The position numbers and the translations under genes are program-made. This document shows, one piece after another, positions 9,763 to 22,491 of a DNA stretch of 64,000 nucleotides; within the stretch, counting starts at the first letter, position 1, and each line of letters starts with the position of its first letter. Origin of the DNA: Gelatoporia subvermispora B (Eukaryota > Basidiomycota > Agaricomycetes > Polyporales > Gelatoporiaceae); contig KB445799.1 of the NCBI GenBank assembly GCA_000320605.2, positions 1,281,059-1,345,058 on the forward strand. Direction: 5' to 3'. The notes beneath the pieces are model-generated. The model saw only the letters and a list, made by a program, of their open reading frames with translations. It searched no databases and was not told where the DNA came from.

Positions 9763-11354
9763 GTTACAAATTTTCTTATGTATCCGGTTACGTACCGTGA
9801 ATAAACCGATCCCTCTCACTTCCGGGTCTTGCAATCTGCAAGACAGACCAATGAACCATGGAGATCCACATGCAACACCTTCATATCTATGACGGTTACA
9901 GCGACACGGCGCAGGAGGCCGTGCTGGCAGCCACGCAGGGGCGTTCTCCAAGTCGCTTGATACATGGCTTATCCACAGCAGGCCTGAAGCTTGAAGCTTG
10001 AAGTGCGATGACTGAGCTCGACTTGACATTGATTGGAACGGGAACGGATAACGAGGACGGATTGGAACGGTCGTTTTAAACGAGACCGATTGAGGTCTAC
10101 TAGCTGGATTCGACTAGATTTGCTTTGACAATCAAGTGCCAAATATAATTCATGGCATCTGTGCTCCCGCGCAACCTCGTCAAGCTCAAGTCGACAATAT
10201 GAGCTGACGAGCCTCGTCTTCTTGTACCACACTACTTGGCGAATTGTAAGACTTGAAGCCTGCATGATGGACCTGGATAACAGTCCCTTAGCGCCTTCTC
10301 TGCGGTATCATTAAGAAATATAACTAGCTCGACCGCGGTGATCAACGGGGCTCACTTGGACGTCCATGTATTGTCGAGAAACTCTTCCACATAATCGGCT
10401 ATCCACAGTGCGTGAGTATATGAGGCACGCAGCACGATTCTCCAGGCCGCAAAACGTGAATACCATACTTCCTCGACGACATTCAAGACTGCCTGAGCAG
10501 ACATCGGCCTCTCGGTAGATTGACCAGGACCCCAGGTCACCAGGTGTGCCGGCATCCCCAGTCCCTATCTTGTAGGTATATGTTTCGAAGAATTAACACG
10601 GTTCAATGCAAATAAATCGATCATACAGGGAAATGGAGTTATTGGAAACCTTCCTGATCATAATTGCTGGCTCACACATGTGCGTGAGCGGGACGAAAAG
10701 CTGGTGGCCGCACTGCTGTTTGATCGGCAACGGCCCGGGCTGCCGTTGCCGCCCGCTGACTGGCGAAATTCATCGGTGTGTGACACGTGCAACCGTACCG
10801 TTCGTCGCCAGATACACCATAGCTGTGGGATCACCAGATCAAGTGGTCTTGAATTCAAGCGACCCCTTCTTGTAGCGTGCTCGAGATCTGGGATACCCGC
10901 CTGAGGTGTGATTCTCGTTTCATCTTGGAAGAACATGTGGTTATGAGGCTAACACTGGTGGAGGTATAACAGCCATATTCCCAATGCGGATGTCACCCAG
11001 CGGATAATTCTGCGCAATATCCATTCACTTCTGATGTCGCTCGGCATTCGCCAGTAGGTCCGCAGATTCGAAGGTCCACACGCTTAGATCCTTATGCAGA
11101 GGCCCTGCCAGTACTATCGGAGTCGGAATTAGCATCGCAAGAAGTCCGTCGCAATCCTGTTCGACGTCCCTCTCCACTCTCTGATCACCCACATAGCCCA
11201 TACTCTCCACGTTTGTACGGACACTTGTTGCACACCAATCTTGATTAAGTTCGAGTGCTGTTGGACCTGTGCCAGGCTCGGTCCCTAACTCAGACATCTG
11301 CCACAGTTTGAAGCCACAGTTGATAACGCCACAAACGCCACAGTCGCCGCACCC
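9763..11354. other. Intergenic; weak coding hints on the minus strand
   Basis: No gene can be modelled. Two minus-strand frames look somewhat protein-like: 10352-10555 (ends EEFLDNTWTSK) and 11025-11297 (starts MSELGTEPGTG, ends ANAERHQK). They could be exons of one gene divergent from the gene at 11355, but I could not join them through a consistent set of introns and no family is recognisable. Confidence 0.3.
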
Positions 11355-14300
11355 ATGTTGTTGCTCCCTTGTGTCCTCATAAGCGTGGCGACGCTCATGA
11401 GCTTATTCGGTGCTCCTATCTTGCTCAACGACACTGCTGTAATCACAAACCCAGATGTCCTCAATGCGCTTCTTGAGGATGTCCTCTTGACTATCGAGGC
11501 TGCTGCAAAGGCATTCAGGTCTGTAGATTGTATATGGCGTGAAGGACTGCAATTGATATTTCCCAATAGTCGAGCCAGTCGTAATTTCGTGCTCCTCGCA
11601 TCGTCCCCCCCTCAATACCTACACAGAAGCAATCGTGGAGTGGAACCATCATTTCGAGCCGATCTCGTCACTCAGCGTCCTAGTGCTCTCTTCGGAGAGC
11701 CTCAATGTACTGCATGGGCAGAGCAGGACGAAATGTACTACATCTCCGCAGTCTTGTCTGATGTAGCGTTCCAGACAGCCTCGGCTATACCCGTTCTGCC
11801 ATCTACGTCGAACGTAGTCAAGGCCGCCCAATCCGTTGTGCACCCTACTGCCCCTTCCACATCGCCTGAGGCCGTATTTGGCAGCCTTGATCCGCGTGCT
11901 TCCACCGCACTGGTCGTCTCGACTGGTTCTCTACACGCTCCTGTGCTTAACACCGAGCATCCTCATCCGCCATCCTTGACAGCCTTCTCCGTTTTGTCCC
12001 TACTGGTCTTCCTGTTCTTACTGGTCCAGTCCGTACTCTTGCACTTTTCAAATCAGCCGGACAACTCGAACGGTCAGCATCAGACGAATGCCACTCATAC
12101 AGGCTTGCTGTGGCACAAGGAAAGCGACGTGGAGACGAAGTCTCCGGATAGTCAGGTACGCTCTGTCGGATCGTCGCTGCTTTTGATATTACTTACGTAT
12201 CGCTCACACTAGGTCCATATTCTCCAGGCTGGAGAGCAGAAAGAACAGGGCCATCAATATACACTCGATTATCTCTTCGACAATTCCACGCGCAAGCATG
12301 CTCCAAATGATGCGGATACATGTGGCGAAGGATGGCGGCAGAGATTCTGTATGACCTTGGCATCGATCATTGGTGCAATACTGGATGTAACGTATCTCTC
12401 TCTTTTCGGGGATCAACCGACACTTCCGGACGCGTGTGGGACGTTGCAGAAATTTGTCTCGCCATCGCAAGAGGCTAACCGACCACACGAAGATGGAAAA
12501 GATTCTCTCTGGAAAAACCTGAATGCTGTCGTGGAACCTCGATCTACCGATCTTATCGTTGCCAGCATGTGGGCGGATCCGTCGCTCAATGTACCTGTGA
12601 ACTCGCACCGAAGCCAACCGAATGCACCTCCCAGAGCTCCAGCGACTCATTGGGAGCATCCTATGCATGCCATGGCACTATCAAAACATGCCAGATGCCC
12701 GCCCACACAAGCTCCCGGGCTCTCTGCCGCTGCACAATCAAACAGCTACCGACCTTCGTCAGATCATCTCACTGGCACGATGAATTCGGCAACCTCTCAT
12801 ACTGCGACATATATAGATGGGCGCGTTCCTTTCTCTGCTTCGTCTTCCGCTCGGCCCAACATGTCAAGGAACACGATCAGAAGTTTGGGACCAGTCACAT
12901 TCGGCTCTTCCGGTGCTGTAGACTCTCAGAGGAATATCTGGAGCAACATACCTGAACAATCGGCCCCCGCGACTCGCTCATTCCACGTGGACGGACATGC
13001 AACGGTCAACCAGGTTTCCTCCATCAACGCGAGCCGCTCCGTTACTACTCCTTCGACAAATGGCAGAGAATCAAGCCTCTCCTCATCGTTTGTGTCAGAG
13101 CCTAGGATAGTCTTCGGTCAATCCCGTTTCCTGAGCCTTGGTTCTAGAAGCGCCAATAACTTTGCGTCATCGTCAAATGATCTCTCTTATGTGACCATCT
13201 CTGCAAATCACCGATCTGCAAGGCCACACTCGAGCGTTGCATTGAATTCTAGTCTTCCTTCCTCCACTGAAGCCCGCCGCTCTCGATGGCTCGCGGGTAT
13301 TGATGCCGATCACAACGTCTCTGCGGCGGGCCATACGGGTCGTCCACCTATCACTCCAGCCGAAGCCGAAGAGTCAGCTTCCATCCGATCACCCCTGGAT
13401 ATGACCTCGTCGAGGACGCCGCGTCTGTGGCGGATAATGTCGATGGACTCTGCGAATAGTGCTACAAGGCCGCTGACCGATGCTAGCACGGTATCGATTG
13501 ACACCACGCAGTCCAGAGTGCCGCCGCTCTCGTCCGGACCTCTCGAAAATCAAGGATGGCATTTTGAACCTTCCGAAGAATCCTCTCCTGCTCTCATCAG
13601 ATCTTTCGCGGAGAGTGCTTTCCAGACTGGCGAGCTCAACGCTGAGGCGACCCCAGCTTTGGAGGAGAATACAAAACTTGGCAATATCGGTGATGCTGTC
13701 ACCGCGAGCTTGCCTGGGAATATCTTCGATATTGCCACCGTCGACCAACGTGCCCTCGACGCCGATCATCTTTCTGATCAGGACGCGGCCGTCTCGGCCA
13801 ACGTTCAGTTACATTCGCCTGACGAGGTGGACGACCCCATTCACTTCGCTGCGTCGTCTATGACACTCGATCAGACACAAAGGAACTATGACGCGATATC
13901 AACAGGACCTGCAGATCAACAAACGGTATCTTACAAGCGAACGCGCCGAGGGGGAGTCAACCTTGCGAAGCGAAGACAAGCACAACGCGTTGCAATTAGA
14001 GTACAAAACGATGTGGTAGGCTTCGACATATACTAACCTTGAATTCTGACACCTACGCATGACCTCACCGGACAGAGCTCAAGCATGATGCCAAGTGAGG
14101 CCTCTGTCGACAAGCGCCCCGACGATACAAGAACAGCTGTCGGTGACCCATGCTCGGTTCCAGCGGCAGGTGACCTCATGGCGTCCAGCTTGCAAGACGC
14201 AGTTCGCAATGGTACCTCAGTGCCTGAGCTATCTGGTAAATGCTCATGACATATAGAAGTGGACGTCATGAGCTCATGCATCGCCACCTGTCCTCCTTCT

Positions 14301-15074
14301 CAGATATTCATTCGTACTCCGGACTGTCCAGTACCTCGCGTCCTGTGACTCCGCAGACTCTCGTGTCTGACACATGGGATGACTCGCGCGCAGGATCACC
14401 CGACGATGATCACCGCATTCTACTTAGACGTCTACACTTCGAAGAATCTGAGGCAGACTGTCTCTTTGAGCGTGTATGTTTGATGATGAGCCTATTATTT
14501 CCTCAAAGCTCACAATTCTGTACAGCTCGTCTACGGCTTCCCAGTCGTGGACGACAACTCCAGCTCGTGCTCTGAGGAGCCTCGACGTGGCGAATTCGAG
14601 CAAGGCTCCTCGAGGACGTCCCTTGACGCCATACATGACCACAGAAATACTGCACAACTTCAGCATGAGTCTCTGGTGCGACGGCCACTGGGCAACAGCC
14701 ATTGCATAGATCTTTCGGCAAAGTCCTCTGAGGAGGCCGAAATTTCCTGTGAAGATGCGGGCCACTCGCTGATGCAAAACAGGATGCTTGAGGGTGTCGT
14801 GAAACACGACGGATATTTGGCTGATTCCTCTCGACAGGAACATGAAGGCGGCGATCGTTGGCGCAACAGGAAGCAAAACAAGTGGCGGAATGTCAGGCTG
14901 TATCAACGTAAAAAAGCATCGAGACAGGCTACGACTGGAGGCGAGTCGACAGAATCTGATTCGCATATGCCAGAGGTGGAGCCTCGTCTGCCCGCTCAGC
15001 AACTACCGACATCGAATTCGAGCTCTGGACGCCGATGGAACGGACAAGGAAAAGGCAAGGCGCGGGCCACATAG
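11355..15074 (+). CDS. Large Ser-rich membrane-anchored protein, ~1160 aa, unrecognised
   Basis: Five exons (11355-12155, 12213-14015, 14076-14235, 14304-14473, 14526-15074) join in frame through canonical introns; the second has a perfect TACTAAC branch site. The product starts with a hydrophobic segment (MLLLPCVLISVATLMSLFG, signal or membrane anchor). A Ser/Thr/Pro-containing stretch follows, then a strong membrane helix near residues 210-235 (SVLSLLVFLFLLVQSVLL). More than 900 largely low-complexity Ser/Thr/Asn/Ala-rich residues follow, probably disordered. A basic patch (KRTRRGGVNLAKRRQAQR) and a Lys/Arg-rich tail (RKQNKWRNVRLYQRKKASR) lie near the end. A 51-nt, stop-free GT...AG segment at 11519-11569 could be a further in-frame intron. 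No catalytic domain is seen, and no function is assigned. Confidence 0.72.
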
Positions 15075-15882
15075 AATTTCGGCTGTATTCAATGCTACTA
15101 CGGCTTGAGGCCTCCTCTACGCGGGATTCAGTCGCCGTGCACGCTCGTGCTCGTCATCTGCAGGCTGCGCGATCATAGAATCATCACTGTTCTTTGCGTT
15201 GAATATCATTACCGATACCACCGCGTCATTGTTTGTCTAAACTATGCAACACAGTAGACGGTGTGCATAGCGGTTTTTGCCATAGCTTTTGGAATAAATT
15301 TGTCGTAAACATGTCAGTCGCTCGATCTCTCCGTTGTGTGCCGAACACTGCATGAGTTGATAGATCATAAAAATCGACTGGCACAAGCTAAGAGATTTCG
15401 AAATCGCTAGAGGCGCAGGTCTGAGGCTTCGAGAGCTGTCCTCTCAAGACAGGTACCGCGTACCGCGATACTCTCAACGGATCCGACACGGACTTGCACG
15501 ATGTTTGATGGCAATGAGGAACCTCAGACCTCGCTATGGAGCCCTTCTCAAATTATTTTCTGATAGCTTTGCACAGCGTCTACCGCAGCTAGGGCAGAGT
15601 ACGTCCCGAAGTTACGAGTTCGCGAAGCCTACATGTCGCTCAGCCAGCTTGCTCTCGGGAAATACGAGCACACGGTCAAGCGAGAATGGCCACGGATGTA
15701 TCATGCGGACGGGTCTAAGATCGTACAGTGCGGTACATGCCCAGTCGACTAGGGGAAGAGGCCGAGCCGCGGTGAGGAGTGATGTTGGTATGCAGGCGCA
15801 AGAACCACCGAGAAAGTGTATCGTACAATCCCCCTTCCCGTCCATCTCCGGACCTCCAATGCGAACTGCGGACTGGGTGTGA
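15075..15882. other. Intergenic; one long motif-free frame
   Basis: Contains the presumed 3' UTR of the preceding gene and the 3' flank of the SMP-domain gene. A + strand frame at 15505-15882 (125 codons) has no recognisable motif and overlaps the expected 3' UTR of the minus-strand gene, so I do not call it. Confidence 0.4.
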
Positions 15883-16178
15883 TTACTTCGCGGCCTTGCC
15901 GGTCTTGCCAGCGCCGGTGTTGCGCGTGGCTGCAGCCTGGGCGCGGGCGGGGAAGCTGCCCTTGGTTGTGTCCGCCCCGGCCTTGGCCTACGTTCTACGG
16001 TCAGTTACGGCCTTTGAGAGCACGCAGGTGGCGTACCTGGGTAGACTGTATGCGCGACGCGTCAGCGGGCGTGGTCTTGTTGGCGTTGGGGGCTGTAACG
16101 CAGGTCAGTCTGTCGTGACAGGAGACAAACCACGGTGAACGTACCCGCACGAGAACCAGAGGGTGGCTTAGCAGGCAT
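15883..16178 (-). CDS. Small SMP-domain (seed maturation protein-like) protein, 64 aa
   Basis: Three exons (16145-16178, 16037-16092, 15883-15987) separated by introns of 52 and 49 nt encode 64 residues. The core reads ADASRIQSTQAKAGADTTKG, then SFPARAQAAATRN and a Lys/Ala tail (GKTGKAAK). The DASRIQSTQAKAG...ARAQ..A.RN pattern is the SMP domain known from plant seed maturation/LEA-type proteins and found as tiny single-domain proteins in fungi. Such proteins are usually hydrophilic and linked with desiccation or stress tolerance; that role is inference here. All codons join cleanly across both introns. A TATA box sits about 90 bp upstream of the ATG. Confidence 0.85.
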
Positions 16179-16263
16179 GATGGGTTGGAGATGAAGAAAA
16201 TGAAGTTGGACGACTGAGTAGAGGAACTGAGCACTTGCTGAGGTTGAGTGTCGCCGCAATGGC

Positions 16264-16272
16264 CTTATATAT
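16264..16272 (-). promoter_or_regulatory. TATA box of the SMP-domain gene
   Basis: On the minus strand CATATATAAGGCC lies about 86 bp upstream of the ATG at 16178, giving an expected transcript start near 16235. Confidence 0.6.
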
Positions 16273-17808
16273 GATCCAGAGGCATGAGTTCACCCCTTCT
16301 GATTGCACCTGTGCGCAATATTTTCCGTTGGTCGTCGGTTGATAGACGGTAAAACGAGACAGAGGCACAAGTCCCGCAGTTCATTTCCGTGTAGTTACGT
16401 CTGGAGCGTGAAGGGCTATGTCCACGGGACAACACGAAGAGCATCCTTCAGAGCAGGAGGAAGAACGGAGGTGGCCAACAACAGTCGAATCCGATCGATC
16501 GTGCAGCGGGTGCTGCCGAATCAGGATACAGCGGATGCACTGCAGAATAATTTCACGATGTTATCTTGACCAAAGAACACTCGAGGTGATGCAGGACACC
16601 GATCAGCGTAGAGCATAAGTAGCGTAGAATATGAGTCCGGCTCAAAGGATGATCGTCCCGTACAGTCCAGAGCCCAGCTTTGCGTCTGCTTCTTGTTCGT
16701 ACTTGACATGCTGAGACGTCTTTATTTAGTTGCATTACGTCTGGAGCGTCGTAAGTCGTAATTCTCACCCGGTATTACACCTATCTAAATTCACTTCGAG
16801 TAGAACAACTTCCCATGCCAGCATGATCATCCTCCGAGGTCCACCCGCCAGGTCAAGTAGCTCATTCTTGTGCTTCCCTTCGTCACAACATCAAATAGAC
16901 TAGTCATGCAGACGTTCCAGACGTCCGCATTGCGAAAATGAAAGCAGATAAGCCCTCGGCCGCATTGCCGATAAGTATCATGGTGGTAGTTGATGTTCAC
17001 GAAGACGAAGGAATAAGCGCCCGCGTTCACTCGCCACTTGCGCTGCGCCCATGACCTCGGCGGAATTACTACGCGTTTTGCTGTATCTGAAGTCTTTGCT
17101 ACTGAAGTCTGGTTCTATTGGACTGATGTATCGTCAGTACTTCGTCCCCTAGTACACCTCATAACATGAACGTTCGGGCCGAAGTTGTAGAGACAAGTAC
17201 CCCCGCCGCCTGAAGAAAGACACCGCTCTAGCTGCATGATACCTGTCACAAGTGCTCTTCCTGCTCTCAATTGTCAATAGAACACACTTTGGTCCCACCC
17301 ATCCAGCCTTCGACTGAAAGAAAGATACTCGCTGCGATCTTTCGGCAGAGCACTCTCTACCATCATACCGTGGCCCCCGTCTGCGTCGACTGCGTCGCCT
17401 CTCTAAGGCTGATGTCGTGAGGCGCGCGTAGACCATACAATGAAACAGTGTTGGAGACTAGCAGTGTCCGCCGAAGTTATGTGATTCTGACACCGGTTTG
17501 CCACCGAGCGCCAGTGGTGAGGCAACCATCACGACTCCTCTGCTTGCAGAGGTTATCGGAGCCCGTTAGTGGGGACAGGACGTGATGGCTGTACGTCGCA
17601 TCAAAGAGACTATGCTGGCAGGGTTCTGGCTATGATTGTTGCGTTTTCAGTGGAGCGGGGCGCTGGTGATGCGGGAGGTCAAAAACGTTGGCATGATGGA
17701 AACTCACGACCTCCCTCCCCACCTTGCTTGAATTCTCGACTTACTGCATCCTGGGACCAGCACCGTGTTCTTCGCAAGCTCAACGTCCCTCGCCATAGGT
17801 TTAAAGCC
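16273..17808. other. Intergenic, no supportable gene
   Basis: About 1.5 kb with only short frames on both strands and no recognisable motif. The right end must hold the promoter of the alpha/beta hydrolase; the sequence before its ATG is TTTAAAGCC. Confidence 0.45.
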
Positions 17809-19183
17809 ATGTCACAATGGAGTCATCTGACCGGTCCTGACCCGGAGTTTGCGGCGGCGTTCGCCCGTCTGCCTCCCGCCCCTCCTCATAGCGAAGACCC
17901 AGCCGTCTTCCGAGAGCGCTTTAAGTATGTCGTATCGCTTTGCAAGAAGAATGACACGCCAAGACTTCCGGCAGGTAAGCATACTATACCTATTGATTCC
18001 ATATGCGCTCACGAGGTTCACCGTTCCAGCGGATAGCTATCGTGTGCAAGACTATGAGGTGCCAGTAACAGAAGGGAACGTCACTGTTAGAGCTATCATC
18101 CCCGTAGCACCTGAGGGAGAAGACAAGACGTATCCTGTGATGTTATGGATCCATGGTGGAGGTAAGCAAGATGATCAGGTCAAGATTGTGCACCCGATTC
18201 ATTACTACCATTACTCTAGGATGGGCCATGGGTAATCTCGAGCCAGACGACTTCTGGATGAGGCGCGTCAGCGTCGAGTTGCAGATTTCCATCGTCATGG
18301 TCGATTACAGGTATGTGGTCGCATTGACTAAGGACATGTTACAGTATTCATTGCATTGAGCAGACTTGCACCTGAGTTTCCTTTCCCGACCGGTCTCAAT
18401 GATTGCTATGAAGCTCTCAAATGGGTAGCGTCAATTGCGCTGTGTGTTTTCAGTTCGCTGATATATACGCCTCGATAGACCGCACTACATACGGACCTCA
18501 TTTTTGGCTCTTTATCGAAGGGCTTTCTCATCACAGGTCAATCCGCAGGCGGGAACCTGGCTGGCGCCATTGCACATCGTGCTCGTGACGACCCCTTCTT
18601 CGCCGATAAGAAAGTCACTGGACAATTACTCCAGATTCCGTGCACCACCCATCCTGATGCTGTCCCCGAGAAGTGAGCAATGCATCTGCTGTAGCTGATC
18701 CGTCCACCTAATATATTCCAGGTACAAGTCGCAGCTGTTGTCTTTCGAGGAGAACAAGGATGCGCCCTTCTTGTCGGCTTGGGAGGTCCGAATGTTCATC
18801 CGTACGTCCGGTTTCCCCGCACACCTACTTCTACGATTAATCGAAGGACAGGGACACTCCATGTTCCCCCAGAAGACCCCGACTTCAATCTGCTCATGCA
18901 CCCGTCTCACAGAGGCCTCGCCCCAGCCTATATCCAGGTTTGCGGGCTCGACCCAACACGCGATTACGGTATGCTATATGAGCAGGTCTTGCGAGAGGAA
19001 GGCGTGAGAACCATGCTCGACGTGTGAGTAGACCATTCTGCAGTTGCAGTCGTTGGCTGAGATTTCTTTAGATATCCGGGGGTACCCCACGGCTTCCACT
19101 TCGGTTATCCGCACATTGCTGCAGGGAAGAAGTGGGACGCAGACTTCCTGAAGGGCCTTCGATGGTTGCTTCAGCAGGGATGA
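17809..19183 (+). CDS. Alpha/beta hydrolase (alpha/beta-hydrolase fold-3, HSL-type esterase), ~335 aa
   Basis: Eight exons (17809-17974, 18030-18161, 18220-18310, 18364-18424, 18479-18672, 18722-18801, 18852-19023, 19072-19183) with introns of 48-58 nt give 335 residues without a frame break. Family landmarks appear in order: the oxyanion-hole motif MLWIHGGG-WAMGN; VDYRLAPEFPFP; the nucleophile elbow ITGQSAGGNLAG (catalytic Ser); the acid region VCGLDPTRDYG (catalytic Asp); and the histidine in GVPHGFHFGYP. These mark the hormone-sensitive-lipase-like alpha/beta-hydrolase_3 family, which hydrolyses short-chain carboxylic esters. No signal peptide is seen, so it is probably cytosolic. The physiological substrate is unknown; roles in detoxification or secondary metabolism are common in fungi. 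All catalytic residues are present. Confidence 0.9.
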
Positions 19184-19636
19184 TGATGTCCAAGGCAACT
19201 GTACGGGGAGGCGGGAGGTGAGATCAGCTCGAACGCAAAACGAGATTCGCGGACGTTGCAAGCGTGTCGTGGAACCATTACATTGTGTGTGAATACGTTT
19301 ACATGGCTGGTGCACTTTACATCTCGCTGGCTAGAAATACACGTTGCTCCGCCTTATATCAAGTGACATCTTCAGTGCCGCGAGTCGACTCGTACACTCT
19401 CAGGATCACTCGTCATACCTTCCAACTCGTCGATCGTCCACATAGGGGCGAAGGGGTATGACACGTCCGAAGTAGCAGATCCTGAGCTTCCGTACGACGC
19501 CATTGAAGCGCTCCGAGGGCGTAGGTCGACCATCTCGACATCATCACTTGTTCTTGCCTGAGTCTATCGCCACAGGTAGCTTAGAGCAGAGAACGAGCAG
19601 ATATGCATGCAACTCACGCTGTTGCTTTGTATCGGA
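19184..19636. other. Convergent intergenic region
   Basis: A ~450-bp gap between the 3' ends of the hydrolase (+) and the DUF6534 gene (-). It presumably holds both 3' UTRs. No other feature is visible. Confidence 0.5.
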
Positions 19637-21143
19637 TCACATATGATGATTTCGGTCTGGGACAAACGCGGCCCGAAGCTTATTAGCATGAGCTTCCGAC
19701 GCAGTATAAGAGTCACTCACTGAGAACTGTGTGTTGCGCCCGTGAAACGCGCTATCTCTCCAAGACGACACCTGGCCAGACGATGAGGCCAGTCGCTTGT
19801 GCGTGCGAGCCCAGACTGTACGAGAGTTGAGAGCGGATAGGATGCTGATGGTGTAAAACTTGGATAATGGAAAATTGAAGAGCGTGTGCCTATGGGGGCA
19901 TCAGCATCCGTCACTCAGGTACGTCGTCGAGAGTTACTCACAAGGCATTTGCCTCCTATAATGATGGTCGGACGTGAGCATTAAGCACTGGATAGGCACG
20001 ATGGGGCGTGGACTTACAGAAGCAAGAAACAGGGTCATGTCCAAAAATGCGCATATTGTAGACAGAAGATTTGCCTGCACGGTTACTGTGCAATGCTAGT
20101 CCTGTGAGACAGAGATGTAGGAAACACTCATTACGAACCTTGGCCGACCCGTTCAACGAGATTTGCCAAATCGGGCACGTGTCGTCTCTTGTACTGAAAA
20201 TGCGCAGTGTCAGTTAGTGACCAGGCAGGACGCAGATCGGGTCGTACCAGATGCCACAGAAGAATAGCGGAGATAAAGATATCCGCGACTGTACCGGTAA
20301 TGAGCCATATCGCGAGCGTCTCCCTGAATTTCGCTTTTGTGGGCATGAAAAGAATCACAGCGTTCGATAAAGATGCGACTGCGCCACACGTCAGCAAGAG
20401 AGAGACTCATTAGTCGAGGCTAGTACCTGCGGAAGTGAGGGATAGCAGTCCGATGAAGATTGGAACGATAATGTAACCGAAGATCTCATAGATTCGGGCA
20501 GCGTAGACAACTTGCACACTGAACCCAACCAATCCCTAGTCCAACGGCTTAGCGGTCGCTGGGCAGTGTTCATAAGGTATACTCACCCCAATAATAGGCA
20601 CTTTTATGAACGTGAGCAATTCTATGCGACACGATGCACAATTACCCACCTGCAGAAAGAACTAAAATTCGAAAGAACTGTTAGGCTAGTGCTAGGTCGA
20701 GGAGAAACGCTCGTGCGTACCCCATACAGGGTCGCCTAAGTGTTCGAGTTGTCCTAACGTCATTCACATCAACACAATATGAGCCGCGCGATTGAAGAGC
20801 GAACATACCGTTATGGACGATCAAGGACTGATACATCAGCGCAATCAGAAAGGCCGTATGTACTGTGTCGGCGAGGAACAAATAGGAGACATAAGCACGA
20901 ATCCAGAGCTTGTCACTGATGACTGTTATAACATAGGCGAGCAATATCAGAGCAGCAGACGTACTTCCTATGTATCAGGAGATACATATGATATTGTTGC
21001 ATGACGACCCCGTATAACAGGACATTGAATACAATGCCCATAGTGAAGGCGCCGAATCTGCTCGTACAAATCAGACGTGAGTATTTCCTCACGCGATAAG
21101 ACGACCCTCACATTGAACCGATGCGTGTACCAATATTCGACAT
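19637..21143 (-). CDS. DUF6534-type seven-transmembrane protein, ~295 aa
   Basis: Twelve small exons on the minus strand give a 295-residue protein: 21112-21143, 20965-21057, 20809-20915, 20721-20753, 20587-20621, 20427-20535, 20248-20378, 20139-20193, 20018-20085, 19942-19955, 19721-19889 and 19637-19678. It starts MSNIGTRIGSIFGAFTMGIV. Recognisable parts are YGVVMQQYHMYLL; KLWIRAYVSYLFLADTVHTA; YAARIYEIFGYIIVPIF; then a DUF6534 domain running from LITGTVADIFISAILLWHL through YKRRHVPDLANLVERVGQ and LLSTICAFLDMTLFLA to FNFPLSKFYTISILSALNSR. These are hallmarks of the large basidiomycete 7TM family with a C-terminal DUF6534; function is unknown and a plasma-membrane location is likely. The last two exons are least certain; a short 42-nt intron precedes the final one. 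Confidence 0.85.
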
Positions 21144-22491
21144 GTCGAGAGAGTACTTGAGGGGATGGTGGCGACTGAAGGAGTAGGGAAAGTAGCCAAT
21201 GGCACTTGCGTGGGAGTCAAGAGGCACCGCTGTTCGGCCAACACGACGTACAATGAGAAGTCAGACCAGCGATTGACATAGGTGTAGCTGCGGCGTACCA
21301 GGACGAACTCAAACCCGAGCACCGCATTCTCGATCGAGCCGCGTCAGGTTCGATCGCGGAAGTAACGAATTAGGTAACTGATGGACGAAGGCACAGCAAA
21401 CAACTAGTACCTGGCAGTCCGGATGCAAATCGGCCCCGAGATTCGGACACGGGATAGGATAGAATAGGATGAATGTGCAGAGAGCCAAGACCAACTCCGT
21501 CATGCATCGTCGCGGCTATCCGAATTAGGCATCTCAGTGGCGTATGCCTACCGGTATCGAATCCATGCTCGAGGTGAACGTTCGAACATCGGCACTTTGG
21601 TATAGATTATCTCGCCTTTGTCACCACGATGCTTAGGAAGGGTTCTTGCTCTTTGATGCATTGAACCGGTTCACCAGTCCATATGGTAATTTCGACAACC
21701 AGAAAGTTCGGTATAGTCGATAACATCCCCGGCGTATCATGTGTTCTGTATTCCAGTCACCGCAGGTACATTCGCGTTATTGTTTTGTAGACTTATAGCG
21801 ACTGACTCTGCCTTCATCAGTACTTCACAGCCATTTCAACTTTCGACGCAGCCTGATATCCCGAATGACAGGTACGTGACCGCTATTTGTGAACTCGCAT
21901 GTGGCTCAGATACTCTACGCTCTTAGCAGACCCATCGACAAATTGCCGTATGTTTCGTCGAGTTCGGTGTGCACAAGCTGATTTACCGACGCAACTACAT
22001 ATAGTACAGGTATATGTACAGTGTTAATCCCCAGATACTGCAATCACGCCCGCCTTCGACCGTGCATGAGACGGCGGCAGCATCAGCTCCTAAGTACTAC
22101 GACCATATTGACGCAATGCAAGTAGCGCCATACTCATGCTCTTTGCGTCACTGACAATTTATGCAGTGCTGAACCTTCCTCATCTCGTGCGAGGCTCGAC
22201 ACACTACTGTGCGTCTTATATCTTCTCCTTGGGGTCTATGTAATGGACATTGACCATATGTTCAGGCCTCCGTACGAATTTACCTGCAATCACGCATGAT
22301 ATCCCTTGCGAAGGCTCTGCAGGGAGAACATCCGATAAGATGCGCAATGGAGCACGGTACGCTCGCTTGATTGTCTCGGATTTACTTGGATGTAACTCGA
22401 CCTTTGTAGACCGTCAAAGGCACGCAACGGCCGCAAGAATATGAGGTATGCTTATCATTTCTATATTCGCGAACATGATTTGAATCTCCAG
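21144..22491. other. Intergenic plus probable 5' exons of Cys/His-finger copy A
   Basis: The + strand between about 22030 and 22440 contains short protein-like frames bounded by plausible splice sites. An example is the piece ending KGTQRPQEYE near 22446, which resembles KGTQGTQVV in copy C. These are probably upstream exons of the gene modelled from 22492, but I could not settle their borders or the start codon. The left part, adjacent to the DUF6534 gene start, shows nothing else. Confidence 0.35.

Noticed and set aside
10352..11297. A minus-strand gene divergent from 11355
   Set aside because: Two protein-like frames (10352-10555, 11025-11297) could not be joined by consistent introns, and an overlapping + frame at 10680-10904 looks equally protein-like.
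12204..12668. 154-codon minus-strand frame
   Set aside because: Antisense to the first intron and second exon of the large Ser-rich protein gene, with no family motif.
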